From Hydrococcus sp. Prado102 (lineage in GTDB: Bacteria; Cyanobacteriota; Cyanobacteriia; Cyanobacteriales; Microcystaceae), in assembly GCA_025454425.1 (NCBI GenBank), contig JALOOL010000019.1:1-34839 (forward strand): a stretch of DNA of 34,839 nucleotides, in the 5' to 3' direction. The notes under the pieces are model-generated. The model ran no database searches and was not told where the DNA came from. It saw nothing but the letters and a program-made list of their open reading frames with translations. The position numbers and the translations under genes are program-made. Below, one piece after another: positions 9,548-17,835 of this stretch (its first letter is position 1; every line of letters starts with the position of its first letter).

Positions 9548-9817
9548 ATGGCAGCTAACGTTGAAATTTATACTTGGAGTTCTTGCCCTTTCTGCATTCG
9601 CGCTAAAGCGTTATTAACTCAAAAAGGGGTTGAGTTTACTGAATATTGTATCGATGGGGACGAGCGCGCTAGAGAGCAAATGGCTCAAAGAGCTAATGGA
9701 CGTAGAAGCTTACCCCAAATTTTTATCGGCGATCGCCATATTGGGGGATGCGACGACTTATACTCGTTAGAATCGCAAAATAAGCTCGATTCTCTTCTGC
9801 AAAATAGTGTCGCTTAA
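9548..9817 (+). CDS. grxC: Glutaredoxin 3 (GrxC family)
   Basis: 89 residues from the ATG at 9548. A start 30 bp upstream is possible, but the family begins right before the VEIYTW strand, so the internal ATG is chosen. The dithiol active site CPFC is at residues 13-16. The cis-Pro region RRSLPQIFIGDRHIGGCDDL has the glutathione-binding TVP-like loop and the GG-C-D motif of GrxC. It reduces disulfides or glutathionylated proteins using glutathione. The glutathione synthetase gene follows 229 bp downstream on the same strand, a functional match; the gap is filled with repeats, so co-transcription is uncertain. Confidence 0.93.
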   Translation: MAANVEIYTWSSCPFCIRAKALLTQKGVEFTEYCIDGDERAREQMAQRANGRRSLPQIFIGDRHIGGCDDLYSLESQNKLDSLLQNSVA

Positions 9818-9840
9818 TCAGTTATCCGTTATCAGTGAGT

Positions 9841-9948
9841 AGTTCAGTAGAGACACAATATAATCGCGACGGCATTCAATGGGCGGAAGTAGAGACGTGA
9901 TATATCGCGTCTTTACAGCCCCCATGCCTCGTCTTTACAGAAGTTCAG
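9841..9948. repeat. 108-bp dispersed repeat, copy 1 (paired with 20982-21089)
   Basis: Aligns over its full length with 20982-21089 in the same orientation. Shared blocks include GCATTCAATGGGCGGAAGTA and GCGTCTTTACAGCCCCCATG. Both copies contain the GACG(C/T)GATATATCGCGTC palindrome core. The first palindrome in this copy has decayed (GAGACACAATATAATCGCG). No coding potential. Confidence 0.8.
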
Positions 9949-9979
9949 AAGTAAGGAGAAAATCTTTATTTTGAACTTT

Positions 9980-10006
9980 GTTGGCGTAGCCCGTCTGAAA
10001 GACGTA
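9980..10006 (+). repeat. 27-bp hairpin element, copy 1
   Basis: Begins GTTGGCGTAGCCCGTC and ends AGACGTA, with the hairpin CGTCT-GAA-AGACG inside. It interrupts an ACTTTGA heptamer run (copies at 10006-10019). It is identical to the reverse complement of 20944-20970 and related to 30336-30362 and 34304-34330. Confidence 0.8.
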
Positions 10007-10046
10007 CTTTGAACTTTGAACTCTTTGTCCCTAATCCTTAATTACA

Positions 10047-11018
10047 ATGAAATTAGCATTTATAATCGACCCTATCTCTCGACTCGATCCTGGGCACGAT
10101 AGCAGTGTGGCACTGATGGAGGCAGCACAGAGTCTCGGACACGAAGTTTGGATTACTCAAGTCCATCAGTTGAGCGTTATTGAGGGTAAAGCTTGGGCAA
10201 CGTTACAAGAAGTTCAACTGACTCCAGTCGAACTAATCGACGGGCACTGGATTGCTGCGGCTAATTGGTACGAACTTTCGCCCCAGAGTTTAACTTGCTT
10301 AGAAGAGATGGATGCGGTTTTTATGAGAACCGATCCTCCGGTTACTATGCCTTATCTGTATGCAACATATATTTTAGAATTAATCGATTCGGCAAAAACA
10401 ATCGTTATTAATTCACCGCAAGGATTGCGAGAAGCTAATGAGAAAATGTATACCTTGCAGTTTCATCAAGTAATGCCCGAAACGGTTGTCAGTCAAGATA
10501 AAGCGGTTATTAGGCAATTTGTGGAAGAGAAAAAATATGCCGTCCTCAAACCCTTGGGAGGAAAAGCAGGCGAAGGAATTTTGTTTTTAGATCCTAGCGA
10601 TCGCAATTTTAACTCCATCATCGAAGTTAGCACGCAACACGGACGCGAACCCGTTATGGTTCAGAAATATCTACCCGAAGCTAAAGACGGCGATAAGCGA
10701 ATTATCGTACTCGACGGTCAACCTATTGGTGCAGTCAATCGAGTTCCTACAGGCAGTGAGTTTCGCGGTAACATGGCAGTTGGGGGAAGAGTCGAAAAAA
10801 CAGAGATTACAGATAGAGAAAAAGAAATTTGTACCGCAGTCGGGTCGCAACTGCAAAAAAACGGTCTGTATTTCGTGGGAATTGATGTGATTGGCGGCTA
10901 TTTAACGGAGGTGAATGTCACCAGTCCAACGGGAATTAGAGAAATCGATCGCCTTAACAATACAAATCTGGGAAAACAAACGATTCAATGGTTAGAGCAA
11001 AAAATTTCTCGTCGTTAA
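10047..11018 (+). CDS. gshB: Glutathione synthetase
   Basis: 323 residues, normal for bacterial GshB (EC 6.3.2.3). It joins gamma-glutamylcysteine and glycine with ATP in the cytoplasm. The N-terminal MKLAFIIDPISRLDPGHDSS segment is the classical GshB start. The ATP-grasp part shows VLKPLGGKAGEGILFL, MVQKYLPEAKDGDKRIIVLDG and the metal/ATP site EVNVTSPTGIREID. It follows grxC; both work in glutathione-dependent redox control. The intervening DNA carries dispersed repeats including a 27-bp hairpin element, ending about 40 bp before the ATG. Confidence 0.96.
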   Translation: MKLAFIIDPISRLDPGHDSSVALMEAAQSLGHEVWITQVHQLSVIEGKAWATLQEVQLTPVELIDGHWIAAANWYELSPQSLTCLEEMDAVFMRTDPPVTMPYLYATYILELIDSAKTIVINSPQGLREANEKMYTLQFHQVMPETVVSQDKAVIRQFVEEKKYAVLKPLGGKAGEGILFLDPSDRNFNSIIEVSTQHGREPVMVQKYLPEAKDGDKRIIVLDGQPIGAVNRVPTGSEFRGNMAVGGRVEKTEITDREKEICTAVGSQLQKNGLYFVGIDVIGGYLTEVNVTSPTGIREIDRLNNTNLGKQTIQWLEQKISRR

Positions 11019-11133
11019 AGATTTACACAAGTCGGTGGGTAATGCCATCTTATAACCCTTATTTGTAGATTATCGTAGGGATTTCCCATTCTACGAAAAG
11101 TTTAATTAACTCCCGAATTCTTCAACTAAACTA

Positions 11134-11538
11134 ATGGATCGCAATAAACCCGTTTTGAAAACTGCCGTTCCTCAAGAATGGATCGAACAATTAGAAACGT
11201 TAGCAAAGCAGACTGGATGTTCTGTTAGCGAACTTCTTCGAGACGCGATCGCGCAATACTTAGGCATTTGGGAACAACCTTCTTCTCAAACCCTAGACCA
11301 ATTGAGAACTGAATTAAATACTTTTAAAGTCTCCATATCACAATTGCATGAAAAAGTCAATGATATTTCGAGTAAGTCTCATTTATTAACTACATTAAAC
11401 CTAAGATTAACAGCATTAGAGGGAACGATCGCCAAAAATGCTTTTCCACCCGATAATGCTTCGACCTCATCGCAGTTATTAGATGATGATGAGTGCGACG
11501 AACCCGATGAAATTCTGACTGACTTTTTACCGCGTTGA
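11134..11538 (+). CDS. Ribbon-helix-helix (CopG-type) protein with coiled coil
   Basis: 134 residues. Residues 8-47 (LKTAVPQEWIEQLETLAKQT...SVSELLRDAIAQYL) fit the beta-helix-helix pattern of MetJ/Arc/CopG DNA-binding dimers. Residues about 55-100 are a predicted coiled coil, and the tail is acidic (DDDECDEPDEILTD). It could be a transcription factor or an antitoxin-like protein, but no toxin gene is adjacent. The coding region starts 115 bp after gshB on the same strand. Target unknown. Confidence 0.75.
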   Translation: MDRNKPVLKTAVPQEWIEQLETLAKQTGCSVSELLRDAIAQYLGIWEQPSSQTLDQLRTELNTFKVSISQLHEKVNDISSKSHLLTTLNLRLTALEGTIAKNAFPPDNASTSSQLLDDDECDEPDEILTDFLPR

Positions 11539-11703
11539 GCCAATTCCGGCGCGCATCCCGCACAAATAAGTAAGTTTCACCAATATCCCAATTTCCACCT
11601 TGCTGAATATAAATTAATTTTCGGCTTTCTATCTATTTGAGGATATTGAGCTAGGGATAATTCAGCTAATCTGCAAAAAACAGATGAAGTGGGACAGAGC
11701 AAA

Positions 11704-12156
11704 ATGCAGGATCGAGACGAACAAGAATTTGTTAATCAAATCGATGATGAAGATTTAGAAAAAGTTTTAAATATTTATGACGCTCCCGATGAAGATGAGC
11801 TTGAGAGCGTAGAAGAAATTCCCCTAGAAGATACTGCGTCTTATGGAACTGGCGTTCGCGAAATTCCAGGATACAATGAAGGCGGACGAACTATAGGCGG
11901 CGAATCTTTTGGCGATCCCGAACTAACTGGAGGAGACATCGACGCTAATTACGAGCAAGCTGATGCTGTAGGAGACGAGGCGGTCGGCGGTACGGTCGCC
12001 ACTCCCGATCGGGATATTGTAGATGACCTGGGAAACGCTCTAGGCATAGAAATCGGCGATCGCGAACTTATCCATACTAATGAAATTTTAAATACGCGAG
12101 ACGATCGGCGTTGGGAACTCGACCCCCAATCTTCAGAAGATTATGAAGATCGCTAG
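11704..12156 (+). CDS. DUF6335 family acidic protein
   Basis: About 150 residues from the ATG at 11704; a GTG 15 bp upstream is in frame but unnecessary. It is strongly acidic and low in hydrophobics. The central part GVREIPGYNEGGRTIGGESF...DPELTGGDIDANYEQAD...GGTVATPDRDIVDDLG matches the cyanobacterial DUF6335 family. Predicted soluble and partly disordered; function is unknown. It ends 49 bp before tRNA-Ser, and the two could share a transcript. Confidence 0.8.
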   Translation: MQDRDEQEFVNQIDDEDLEKVLNIYDAPDEDELESVEEIPLEDTASYGTGVREIPGYNEGGRTIGGESFGDPELTGGDIDANYEQADAVGDEAVGGTVATPDRDIVDDLGNALGIEIGDRELIHTNEILNTRDDRRWELDPQSSEDYEDR

Positions 12157-12205
12157 TCAAGTATTACCTTATTTCGCTAAAATTAGCTAATGCACGCTTA
12201 TAACT

Positions 12206-12290
12206 GGAGAGGTGGCGGAGTGGTCGATCGCGGCGCACTCGAAATGCGTTTTGGGGCAACCCAACGGGGGTTCGAATCCCTCCCTCTCCG
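12206..12290 (+). tRNA. tRNA-Ser (anticodon CGA)
   Basis: An 85-nt class II tRNA. Acceptor 5' GGAGAGG pairs with CCTCTCC, with G as discriminator. The anticodon stem GCGCA/TGCGT encloses CTCGAAA, giving anticodon CGA (reads UCG). The long variable arm TTGGG-GCAA-CCCAA and a T-arm with TTCGAAT are visible. CCA is not encoded. The last base directly abuts the stop codon of the convergent pyrFE gene. Confidence 0.96.
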
Positions 12291-13706
12291 TTATTCTTTT
12301 TTCATCAAGCAATGAAACTGTTCTTCGTTGATGCGTCCTGCTTCGTAGAGCGTTTCGGTAATTTCAGAAATTGTTAATACAGAATAAGAGCGATAGCCGT
12401 TGTTTTGAAGTTTATCTTTAACGCCTTCTTCGTGGTCGATAAACACTACAATATCCTCTACATTTAATCCGACTGATTTGATTTTGTTGGCTCCCTCCAT
12501 CGCACTTTTACCAGAGATGAGAATATCATCTACAACGACTACTTTTTCTCCTGGACTAAAATTGCCTTCAATAACGCGACGAGTTCCGTGTGCTTTGACT
12601 TCTTTGCGCGGATAAATCATCGGACTATGAAGCATTAAAGATAGTCCGGTAGCGGTAGGTAGTGAACCATAGGGAATGCCAGCAATGCGATCGAAGGTCA
12701 AATTTTTGAGGATTTCTGCATAGGAATTGAGAACTTGATGAAAAATTTGCGGATTAGAAATAATTCGACGCAAGTCGATATAGTAAGAAAAAGTTGCTCC
12801 AGATGCTTGAACGTAATCGCCAAAGAGAAGACATTCAATATCGTAAAGTTGTAAGATTAAATCTTGATGGGGATGTTTATTTAACAAACAGACATCAGAT
12901 ACCCAAAGATCGCAGCTATAATTCGTTTGAACGGCTTGACTTCTGGCTCGATTAACTTCTTCTTTAATTGCTCTAATATTTTCTGCTAAATTGTCTTGCA
13001 ATAATAAATCTTGAGGAACGGGAATTAACAATCCTTCACCATTTTTATTCAATCCAGCCGTTAGAAATTGCTCGATGCGATCGCCTTCTCCCCAAATACT
13101 TCGCATTAAAATCATTCTCTCAGGTGCGATCGCGCGAATTTTGCGCAAAACGTCTGGATCTGAAGTTCCTACTTCTAAAAACAATTGTTCCACCGAACCC
13201 CAGTTTTTGGCTTCCCTGACGACTTGCAAATAAAAAGGCGAATCGGAAGTAGGATAGCCTTGTAGGGCGATCGCGCCGGGATTAGAAGTATGAGCGAGAA
13301 TAAATACGCCTTTGTCTGGATAAACTAAAAAAGGCGCGACGTGATCTTGTCCTGCATAAGGACTGAGGATAACCGCATCGACTTGCCATTGCTCGAAAAT
13401 TGTACGCGCAAAAACCGTACTCGTATTGAGATCGCCGTGTTTGGCATCTAAAATAATCGGAATATCTTTTGGAATAGCAGCAAGTACTTGAAAAAGTAAT
13501 TGAAAGCCTTCGATTCCTAACGCTTCATAAAATCCCAAAGTAGGTTTGTAAGCGCAGACAAGATCGGAAGTTTCTGCGATGATGAATTGCAACCAATCCC
13601 ACCAATTAGATGAGTGGGGAACCAAATCGGGATTGGGATCGAGGGCGACGACTAGTAAACTTTGATTGCGGGCGATCGCGCTATTGATTTTTTCAAAAAA
13701 ATTCAT
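12291..13706 (-). CDS. pyrF: Bifunctional orotidine-5'-phosphate decarboxylase / orotate phosphoribosyltransferase
   Basis: 471 residues, a fusion of the last two UMP-biosynthesis enzymes. Residues 1-270 are a type 2 OMP decarboxylase: VVALDPNPD, YKPTLGFYEALG, and the catalytic DAKHGDLNTST motif (87-97). Residues about 275-471 are orotate phosphoribosyltransferase with GIPYGSLPTATGLSL and the PRPP loop VVVDDILISGKSAMEG (about 391-406). The order is PyrF-PyrE, as in other cyanobacteria. It likely feeds both reactions (orotate to OMP to UMP) in the cytoplasm. The gene is divergent from the SNF2 helicase gene and convergent with tRNA-Ser, with no spacer at the 3' end. Confidence 0.94.
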   Translation of the reverse strand: MNFFEKINSAIARNQSLLVVALDPNPDLVPHSSNWWDWLQFIIAETSDLVCAYKPTLGFYEALGIEGFQLLFQVLAAIPKDIPIILDAKHGDLNTSTVFARTIFEQWQVDAVILSPYAGQDHVAPFLVYPDKGVFILAHTSNPGAIALQGYPTSDSPFYLQVVREAKNWGSVEQLFLEVGTSDPDVLRKIRAIAPERMILMRSIWGEGDRIEQFLTAGLNKNGEGLLIPVPQDLLLQDNLAENIRAIKEEVNRARSQAVQTNYSCDLWVSDVCLLNKHPHQDLILQLYDIECLLFGDYVQASGATFSYYIDLRRIISNPQIFHQVLNSYAEILKNLTFDRIAGIPYGSLPTATGLSLMLHSPMIYPRKEVKAHGTRRVIEGNFSPGEKVVVVDDILISGKSAMEGANKIKSVGLNVEDIVVFIDHEEGVKDKLQNNGYRSYSVLTISEITETLYEAGRINEEQFHCLMKKE

Positions 13707-13944
13707 AATTTATAGAGATGTGAATAGGCGGAAGTACTAATAGTAAAAGCTTTTTGAAGCGCGATCGCAACTAAATTTTTTATTAAAATAACGATAAGTT
13801 TTCGCCTTGTAAGCTGCCTTACTTTCATTCGAGCAAAAACATCGTCAATTTGGTGACAAGATAGTGCTGGAGAGTTACATTAATGTTTAAATTAAAGACA
13901 AAAGATAGTTGTTTCTCTGCCCGAAAATTTCGTTTCATCTGCTT

Positions 13945-16900
13945 ATGAAAATTTTACACGGCACTTGGATTCCTCAAGCAGACAAAGATTTTATCCAAAC
14001 AGGCGCATTTTATCTATGGGTAGAAACCGATTCTCCCAGAAAAAGAAAGAGAGAACAAACAGAAAATCGCCATCCAGGACAGTTGAACAAAGATGAGTTA
14101 TCTATTTTTCTCGATCGTGAGCTAGGCATTGAAGCAACAAAATATAGTTCCATAAGCCAGCACCTTGCCACCAAATACTTTATCTTACCCAGCACCGAAA
14201 CGCATCCTTTACCTTCTCTAGAATTAAGTCGCTATCTCGAAGAAGAACCGCCAGAAGCGAGTACCTGGAAACTTTGGGCGATTGATTGCTATCAACTTAC
14301 ATCAGTTATCAAACTTCTCAACGACCTTCATTTTCTGTGCCTACATAACACTTCTGAAATTCAACTGGGAGTCGATTTACTCTTCTGGTATCACTACACC
14401 CAATCTTTCAAACAAATTATCCTTAAAGACCAATATATTCCTGCTTTCAAATATCGCGAGTTATCGACAAAGCAAGGAAAAAGTAAAAAAACAACCCAAT
14501 CTTTTGAAATTTATACGGCGTGGGAAATTATTTCAGAACAGTATGAATCGAAGATCGAGCAATATATTGAGTATATGCCCGTCGCTTGCACGTCAGGAAT
14601 AGACACTCCCAACGCACCTATTGAATTTTACGACCCAGAAACCCTACTGCGCCATTTTTCCGAATGCCTTCTCAATGAAATAGTTACTCAAACTTCCTTT
14701 CCCGCCGCCTTCGATAAAAAAATTACCGACTCCTCATTGCTTTATGGCTGCATCCATCCTAATACGACAAAACAACCTTGGACGAATCATTTAGCACTAG
14801 AAGAATACAAGCAATGGCAAGGGTGGAAACAAAAACTCGTTGGCGCACAACAAGATGCCTCATTTCACCTATGTTTCCAATTACAGGAAGCTAACGAACA
14901 TTATCCCGATGACTGGCACATTAAATTCTTAGTTTCCTTAAAACAAGACCCTTCCTTAAAACTGGAATTAGACGATTATTGGTTTCTCAACCAAAAAACG
15001 AAGAAAACAATCCAACAACAATTCGGACAAGAGTTTGAAAAAGATTTACTCTTAAATTTAGGTTATGCTGCTCGTATCTATCCCCAAATCTGGAAAGGAC
15101 TAGAAACCGACAAACCCATCGGTTTTGATTTAACCCTAACCGAAGCTTTTGCCTTTCTTTCTGAGAGTGCGTGGGTATTAGAAGATGCAGGATATAAAGT
15201 TATTATTCCCGCCTGGTGGACTCCAGAAGGTCGTCAAAAAGCTAAAATTCGCCTCAAAGCTTCTCCTAAGAAATCTTCGCCTACCTCAACCTCACAAGGC
15301 TATTTTCAGCTAGAAACGATTATCCAATATAAATACGAACTCGCCATTGGCAACCAACCCATCACTGCAAAAGAATGGCAGCAGTTAGTTAATGCTAAAA
15401 CTCCCCTCGTTAAATTTCGGGGTCAGTGGATGGAGTTAGACCAGCAGAAAATGGAGCAAATGCTGGAATTTTGGAAGACGCACCAGCAAGAAACTCCCGA
15501 ATTAACCTTACTAGAATTGCTGCAAAAAGCCACAGAAGCGACCGAAGATCTCGAAGTCGAACCCGACGAGAGTTTAGCTGCAATGATGTCTTCTCTTAAC
15601 GATCCTAGCCGACTCGAACCGATTGACAATCCTACTCAACTGCAAGGCACTTTAAGAGAATATCAAAAACGCGGAGTTTCTTGGATTCAATATCTCGAAC
15701 AACTCGGTTTAAATGGCTGTCTCGCCGACGATATGGGACTTGGCAAGTCTTTGCAAGTAATTGCGAGATTGGTGACAGAAAGGGAAACTACTTCTGAAGT
15801 ATTACCGACGCTATTAATTGCGCCGACTTCTGTAGTCGGAAACTGGTATAAAGAAATTGAAAAATTTGCTCCGCATCTTAAAGCAACGATACATCATGGT
15901 AGCGATCGCACTCAAGACATAGAGGAGTTTAAAACGATTAGTTTAGCCCACGATCTCGTTATTACTTCCTTTACTCTAGCGAGAAAAGATGCCAAGCTTC
16001 TAAAAAGCGTCAATTGGCAGCGAATTGTCCTCGATGAAGCGCAAAATATCAAAAATCCCAAAGCCGCACAAACCAAGGCAATTTTAACCCTCCAAGCAAA
16101 GCACCGACTCGCTTTAACGGGAACGCCAGTAGAAAACCGATTACTAGATTTATGGTCGATTTTTAACTTTCTCAATCCAGGTTATTTAGGCAAAGAAGCT
16201 CAATTTCGCAAATCCTTTGAAATTCCCATTCAAAAAGAAAATAGTAAAATCCAATCGACCGTCTTAAAAAAACTCGTCCAACCTTTTATCCTTCGTCGCG
16301 TCAAAACCGACAAAGCAATTATCAAAGACTTACCCGATAAAGTCCAACACAAACAATATTGCAACCTGACCAAAGAACAAGCTTCACTCTACGAAGCAGT
16401 GGTTAAAGATGTTATGTCTCAACTCGAAGAAGCCGAAGGAATTCAGCGTAAAGGATTGATGTTATCAACTCTGATGAAACTCAAACAAATTTGCAATCAT
16501 CCCAGGCAATTTTTACAGGATAACAGTCAATTTACGCCAGAGCGATCGCATAAATTAGAACGTATCGGCGAGATGATAGAAGAGGTCATTGCCGAAGGAG
16601 AAAGCCTGTTAATCTTTACCCAATTTACAGACATCGGCGATGCTTTACAGAGATATTTCAAACAAACCTTACATTACAATACTTATTACCTTCATGGCGG
16701 TACAAATCGTAATAAACGAGAGAAAATAATTGCCGAATTTCAAGACCCAGAAACGGAACCATCAGCCTTTATTCTTTCTCTCAAAGCGGGTGGCGTTGGG
16801 ATTACTTTAACTAAGGCAAATCACGTCTTTCATTTCGACCGTTGGTGGAATCCTGCCGTAGAAGATCAAGCCACTGACCGCGCTTTTAGAATCGGTCAAA

Positions 16901-17085
16901 CCAAAAATGTTTTCGTCCATAAATTTGTGACTTTAGGAACTCTAGAAGAACGCATCGACCAAATGATTGAAGATAAGAAGAAAGTGGCGAGTGCGATCGT
17001 CGGAAGCGATGAAACTTGGTTGACTGAGTTAGATAATGAAAGCTTTAAACAGTTAATTGTTTTGAATAAGCAGATGGTTTTGTAA
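13945..17085 (+). CDS. SNF2/SWI2-family helicase (DEAD/DEAH box)
   Basis: About 1046 residues from the ATG at 13945. A TTG at 13909 is in frame, but the family starts at MKILHGTWIP, so the ATG is preferred. The N-terminal half (to about 550) is the domain that accompanies bacterial SNF2 proteins. The motor starts at LREYQKRGVSWIQYL and has Walker A LADDMGLGKS (593-602), DEAQ (697-700), LTGTPVENRLLDLWSIF, and motif V-VI in SLKAGGVGITLTKA and TDRAFRIGQ (about 977-985). Such proteins are ATP-driven DNA translocases or remodelers; the bacterial role is poorly known. A SWIM zinc-finger gene follows at 17836, the usual partner of this family. Confidence 0.93.
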   Translation: MKILHGTWIPQADKDFIQTGAFYLWVETDSPRKRKREQTENRHPGQLNKDELSIFLDRELGIEATKYSSISQHLATKYFILPSTETHPLPSLELSRYLEEEPPEASTWKLWAIDCYQLTSVIKLLNDLHFLCLHNTSEIQLGVDLLFWYHYTQSFKQIILKDQYIPAFKYRELSTKQGKSKKTTQSFEIYTAWEIISEQYESKIEQYIEYMPVACTSGIDTPNAPIEFYDPETLLRHFSECLLNEIVTQTSFPAAFDKKITDSSLLYGCIHPNTTKQPWTNHLALEEYKQWQGWKQKLVGAQQDASFHLCFQLQEANEHYPDDWHIKFLVSLKQDPSLKLELDDYWFLNQKTKKTIQQQFGQEFEKDLLLNLGYAARIYPQIWKGLETDKPIGFDLTLTEAFAFLSESAWVLEDAGYKVIIPAWWTPEGRQKAKIRLKASPKKSSPTSTSQGYFQLETIIQYKYELAIGNQPITAKEWQQLVNAKTPLVKFRGQWMELDQQKMEQMLEFWKTHQQETPELTLLELLQKATEATEDLEVEPDESLAAMMSSLNDPSRLEPIDNPTQLQGTLREYQKRGVSWIQYLEQLGLNGCLADDMGLGKSLQVIARLVTERETTSEVLPTLLIAPTSVVGNWYKEIEKFAPHLKATIHHGSDRTQDIEEFKTISLAHDLVITSFTLARKDAKLLKSVNWQRIVLDEAQNIKNPKAAQTKAILTLQAKHRLALTGTPVENRLLDLWSIFNFLNPGYLGKEAQFRKSFEIPIQKENSKIQSTVLKKLVQPFILRRVKTDKAIIKDLPDKVQHKQYCNLTKEQASLYEAVVKDVMSQLEEAEGIQRKGLMLSTLMKLKQICNHPRQFLQDNSQFTPERSHKLERIGEMIEEVIAEGESLLIFTQFTDIGDALQRYFKQTLHYNTYYLHGGTNRNKREKIIAEFQDPETEPSAFILSLKAGGVGITLTKANHVFHFDRWWNPAVEDQATDRAFRIGQTKNVFVHKFVTLGTLEERIDQMIEDKKKVASAIVGSDETWLTELDNESFKQLIVLNKQMVL

Positions 17086-17199
17086 AGGTGTTTTGAGAAA
17101 CGCGATCGACGTATTCTCATCGAGAACTTTAAAATGCAGCAGTTCCCAAGATTTTCTTATCCTCCTGGTTGGCAATCTGCCAAACCCAATGTTTCCGTA

Positions 17200-17229
17200 T
17201 CATTGAGATAGCGATCGCTATCTCAATGA
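17200..17229. promoter_or_regulatory. 30-bp perfect palindrome centred on HIP1
   Basis: The half-site TCATTGAGATAGCGA is followed by its exact reverse complement; the centre is GCGATCGC. It lies between the converging ends of the SNF2 gene and the DUF6887 gene. As RNA it would form a 15-bp hairpin from either strand but with no U tract, so it may be a bidirectional terminator-like hairpin or a protein-binding site. Nature not established. Confidence 0.6.
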
Positions 17230-17279
17230 CTATACGACCGTATCTACCCTACAATCGAAGTGTTTGCAATCGACTAGCA

Positions 17280-17489
17280 CTAACGGCTCTTTAGTTGTTC
17301 TAACTTTTGCCTAATTAAGCTTTCAACCTGCTCAATCTCATTACTCGATTTTGGAATGTCAAAAGTCTCTGGAGATGCTTCAGAAGTAAAGCGATCGACA
17401 AAGGCATGAAACGCTGCCTTATCGTCAGGATGAGCTATGACGTAAGCTCTTAGCTCAGTTTTCGTTATGCTACTGAAATCAGGCTTCAT
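17280..17489 (-). CDS. DUF6887 family protein
   Basis: 69 residues from the Met of MKPDFSSITKTELRAYVIAH; an in-frame Met five codons upstream lies inside the preceding gene. The fragment LRAYVIAHPDDKAAFHAFVDR followed by a Glu/Lys-rich helical tail is the DUF6887 pattern. Its start codon overlaps the stop of the DUF6888 gene (TGATG), so the two are translationally coupled. Both belong to small cyanobacterial families that recur together. Function is unknown; size and coupling resemble toxin-antitoxin pairs, which is inference only. Confidence 0.8.
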   Translation of the reverse strand: MKPDFSSITKTELRAYVIAHPDDKAAFHAFVDRFTSEASPETFDIPKSSNEIEQVESLIRQKLEQLKSR

Positions 17490-17662
17490 CACAAGAACCT
17501 CCAAAGACCATTGCGATAGATTTCTATTTCTATGTTATCTCCTGCTAGGATAAACAAATTACCTGTGCGTTCGTCGAGGCGGACAACGAAAATAGGAGTG
17601 AATGTATTAGTCAAAGATTGACAAAGTATTACACATCTAATACTTTGTTCAGCCGTCGGCAT
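17489..17662 (-). CDS. DUF6888 family protein
   Basis: 57 residues, translated by hand from the minus strand: it starts MPTAEQSIRCVILCQSLTN and ends with EIYRNGLWRFL. The pattern (PT-EQ, a C-x(3)-C-Q helix, F-V-R-L-DE-TGN-FILAG, C-terminal NG-W-F) matches the DUF6888 family, which is regularly found beside DUF6887. The stop codon overlaps the ATG of the DUF6887 gene by one base. The pair sits on the strand opposite to the SNF2 and SWIM genes, separating two genes that normally neighbour each other. Function unknown. Confidence 0.78.
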   Translation of the reverse strand: MPTAEQSIRCVILCQSLTNTFTPIFVVRLDERTGNLFILAGDNIEIEIYRNGLWRFL

Positions 17663-17735
17663 ATAGATATACCTCGTAACTAAATAATTTAATATCCATC
17701 GATCCTATTGCAGCAGAAAACCGGAGGCAATTCTC

Positions 17736-17798
17736 ATGTATTACAAGGACTATCCTTCGATCGCTGCTTTGCTCTTGTTCGCTATAGGCACTCGCTAA
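17736..17798 (+). CDS. Possible 20-residue small ORF upstream of the SWIM gene
   Basis: A short frame beginning MYYKDYPSIAALLLFAIGTR, preceded by a good Shine-Dalgarno sequence (GGAGG, 8 bp before the ATG). Its second half is hydrophobic. It ends 37 bp before the SWIM gene start. It could be a leader peptide, a tiny membrane peptide or chance; conservation is not known. Confidence 0.25.
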   Translation: MYYKDYPSIAALLLFAIGTR

Positions 17799-17835
17799 AT
17801 CCTAGACCTGAAACTTATAACTCTGAAATAACAAC

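Noticed and set aside
13909..13944. TTG start extending the SNF2 protein by 12 residues
   Set aside because: The family N-terminus MKILHGTWIP begins at the ATG at 13945; the added residues match nothing known.
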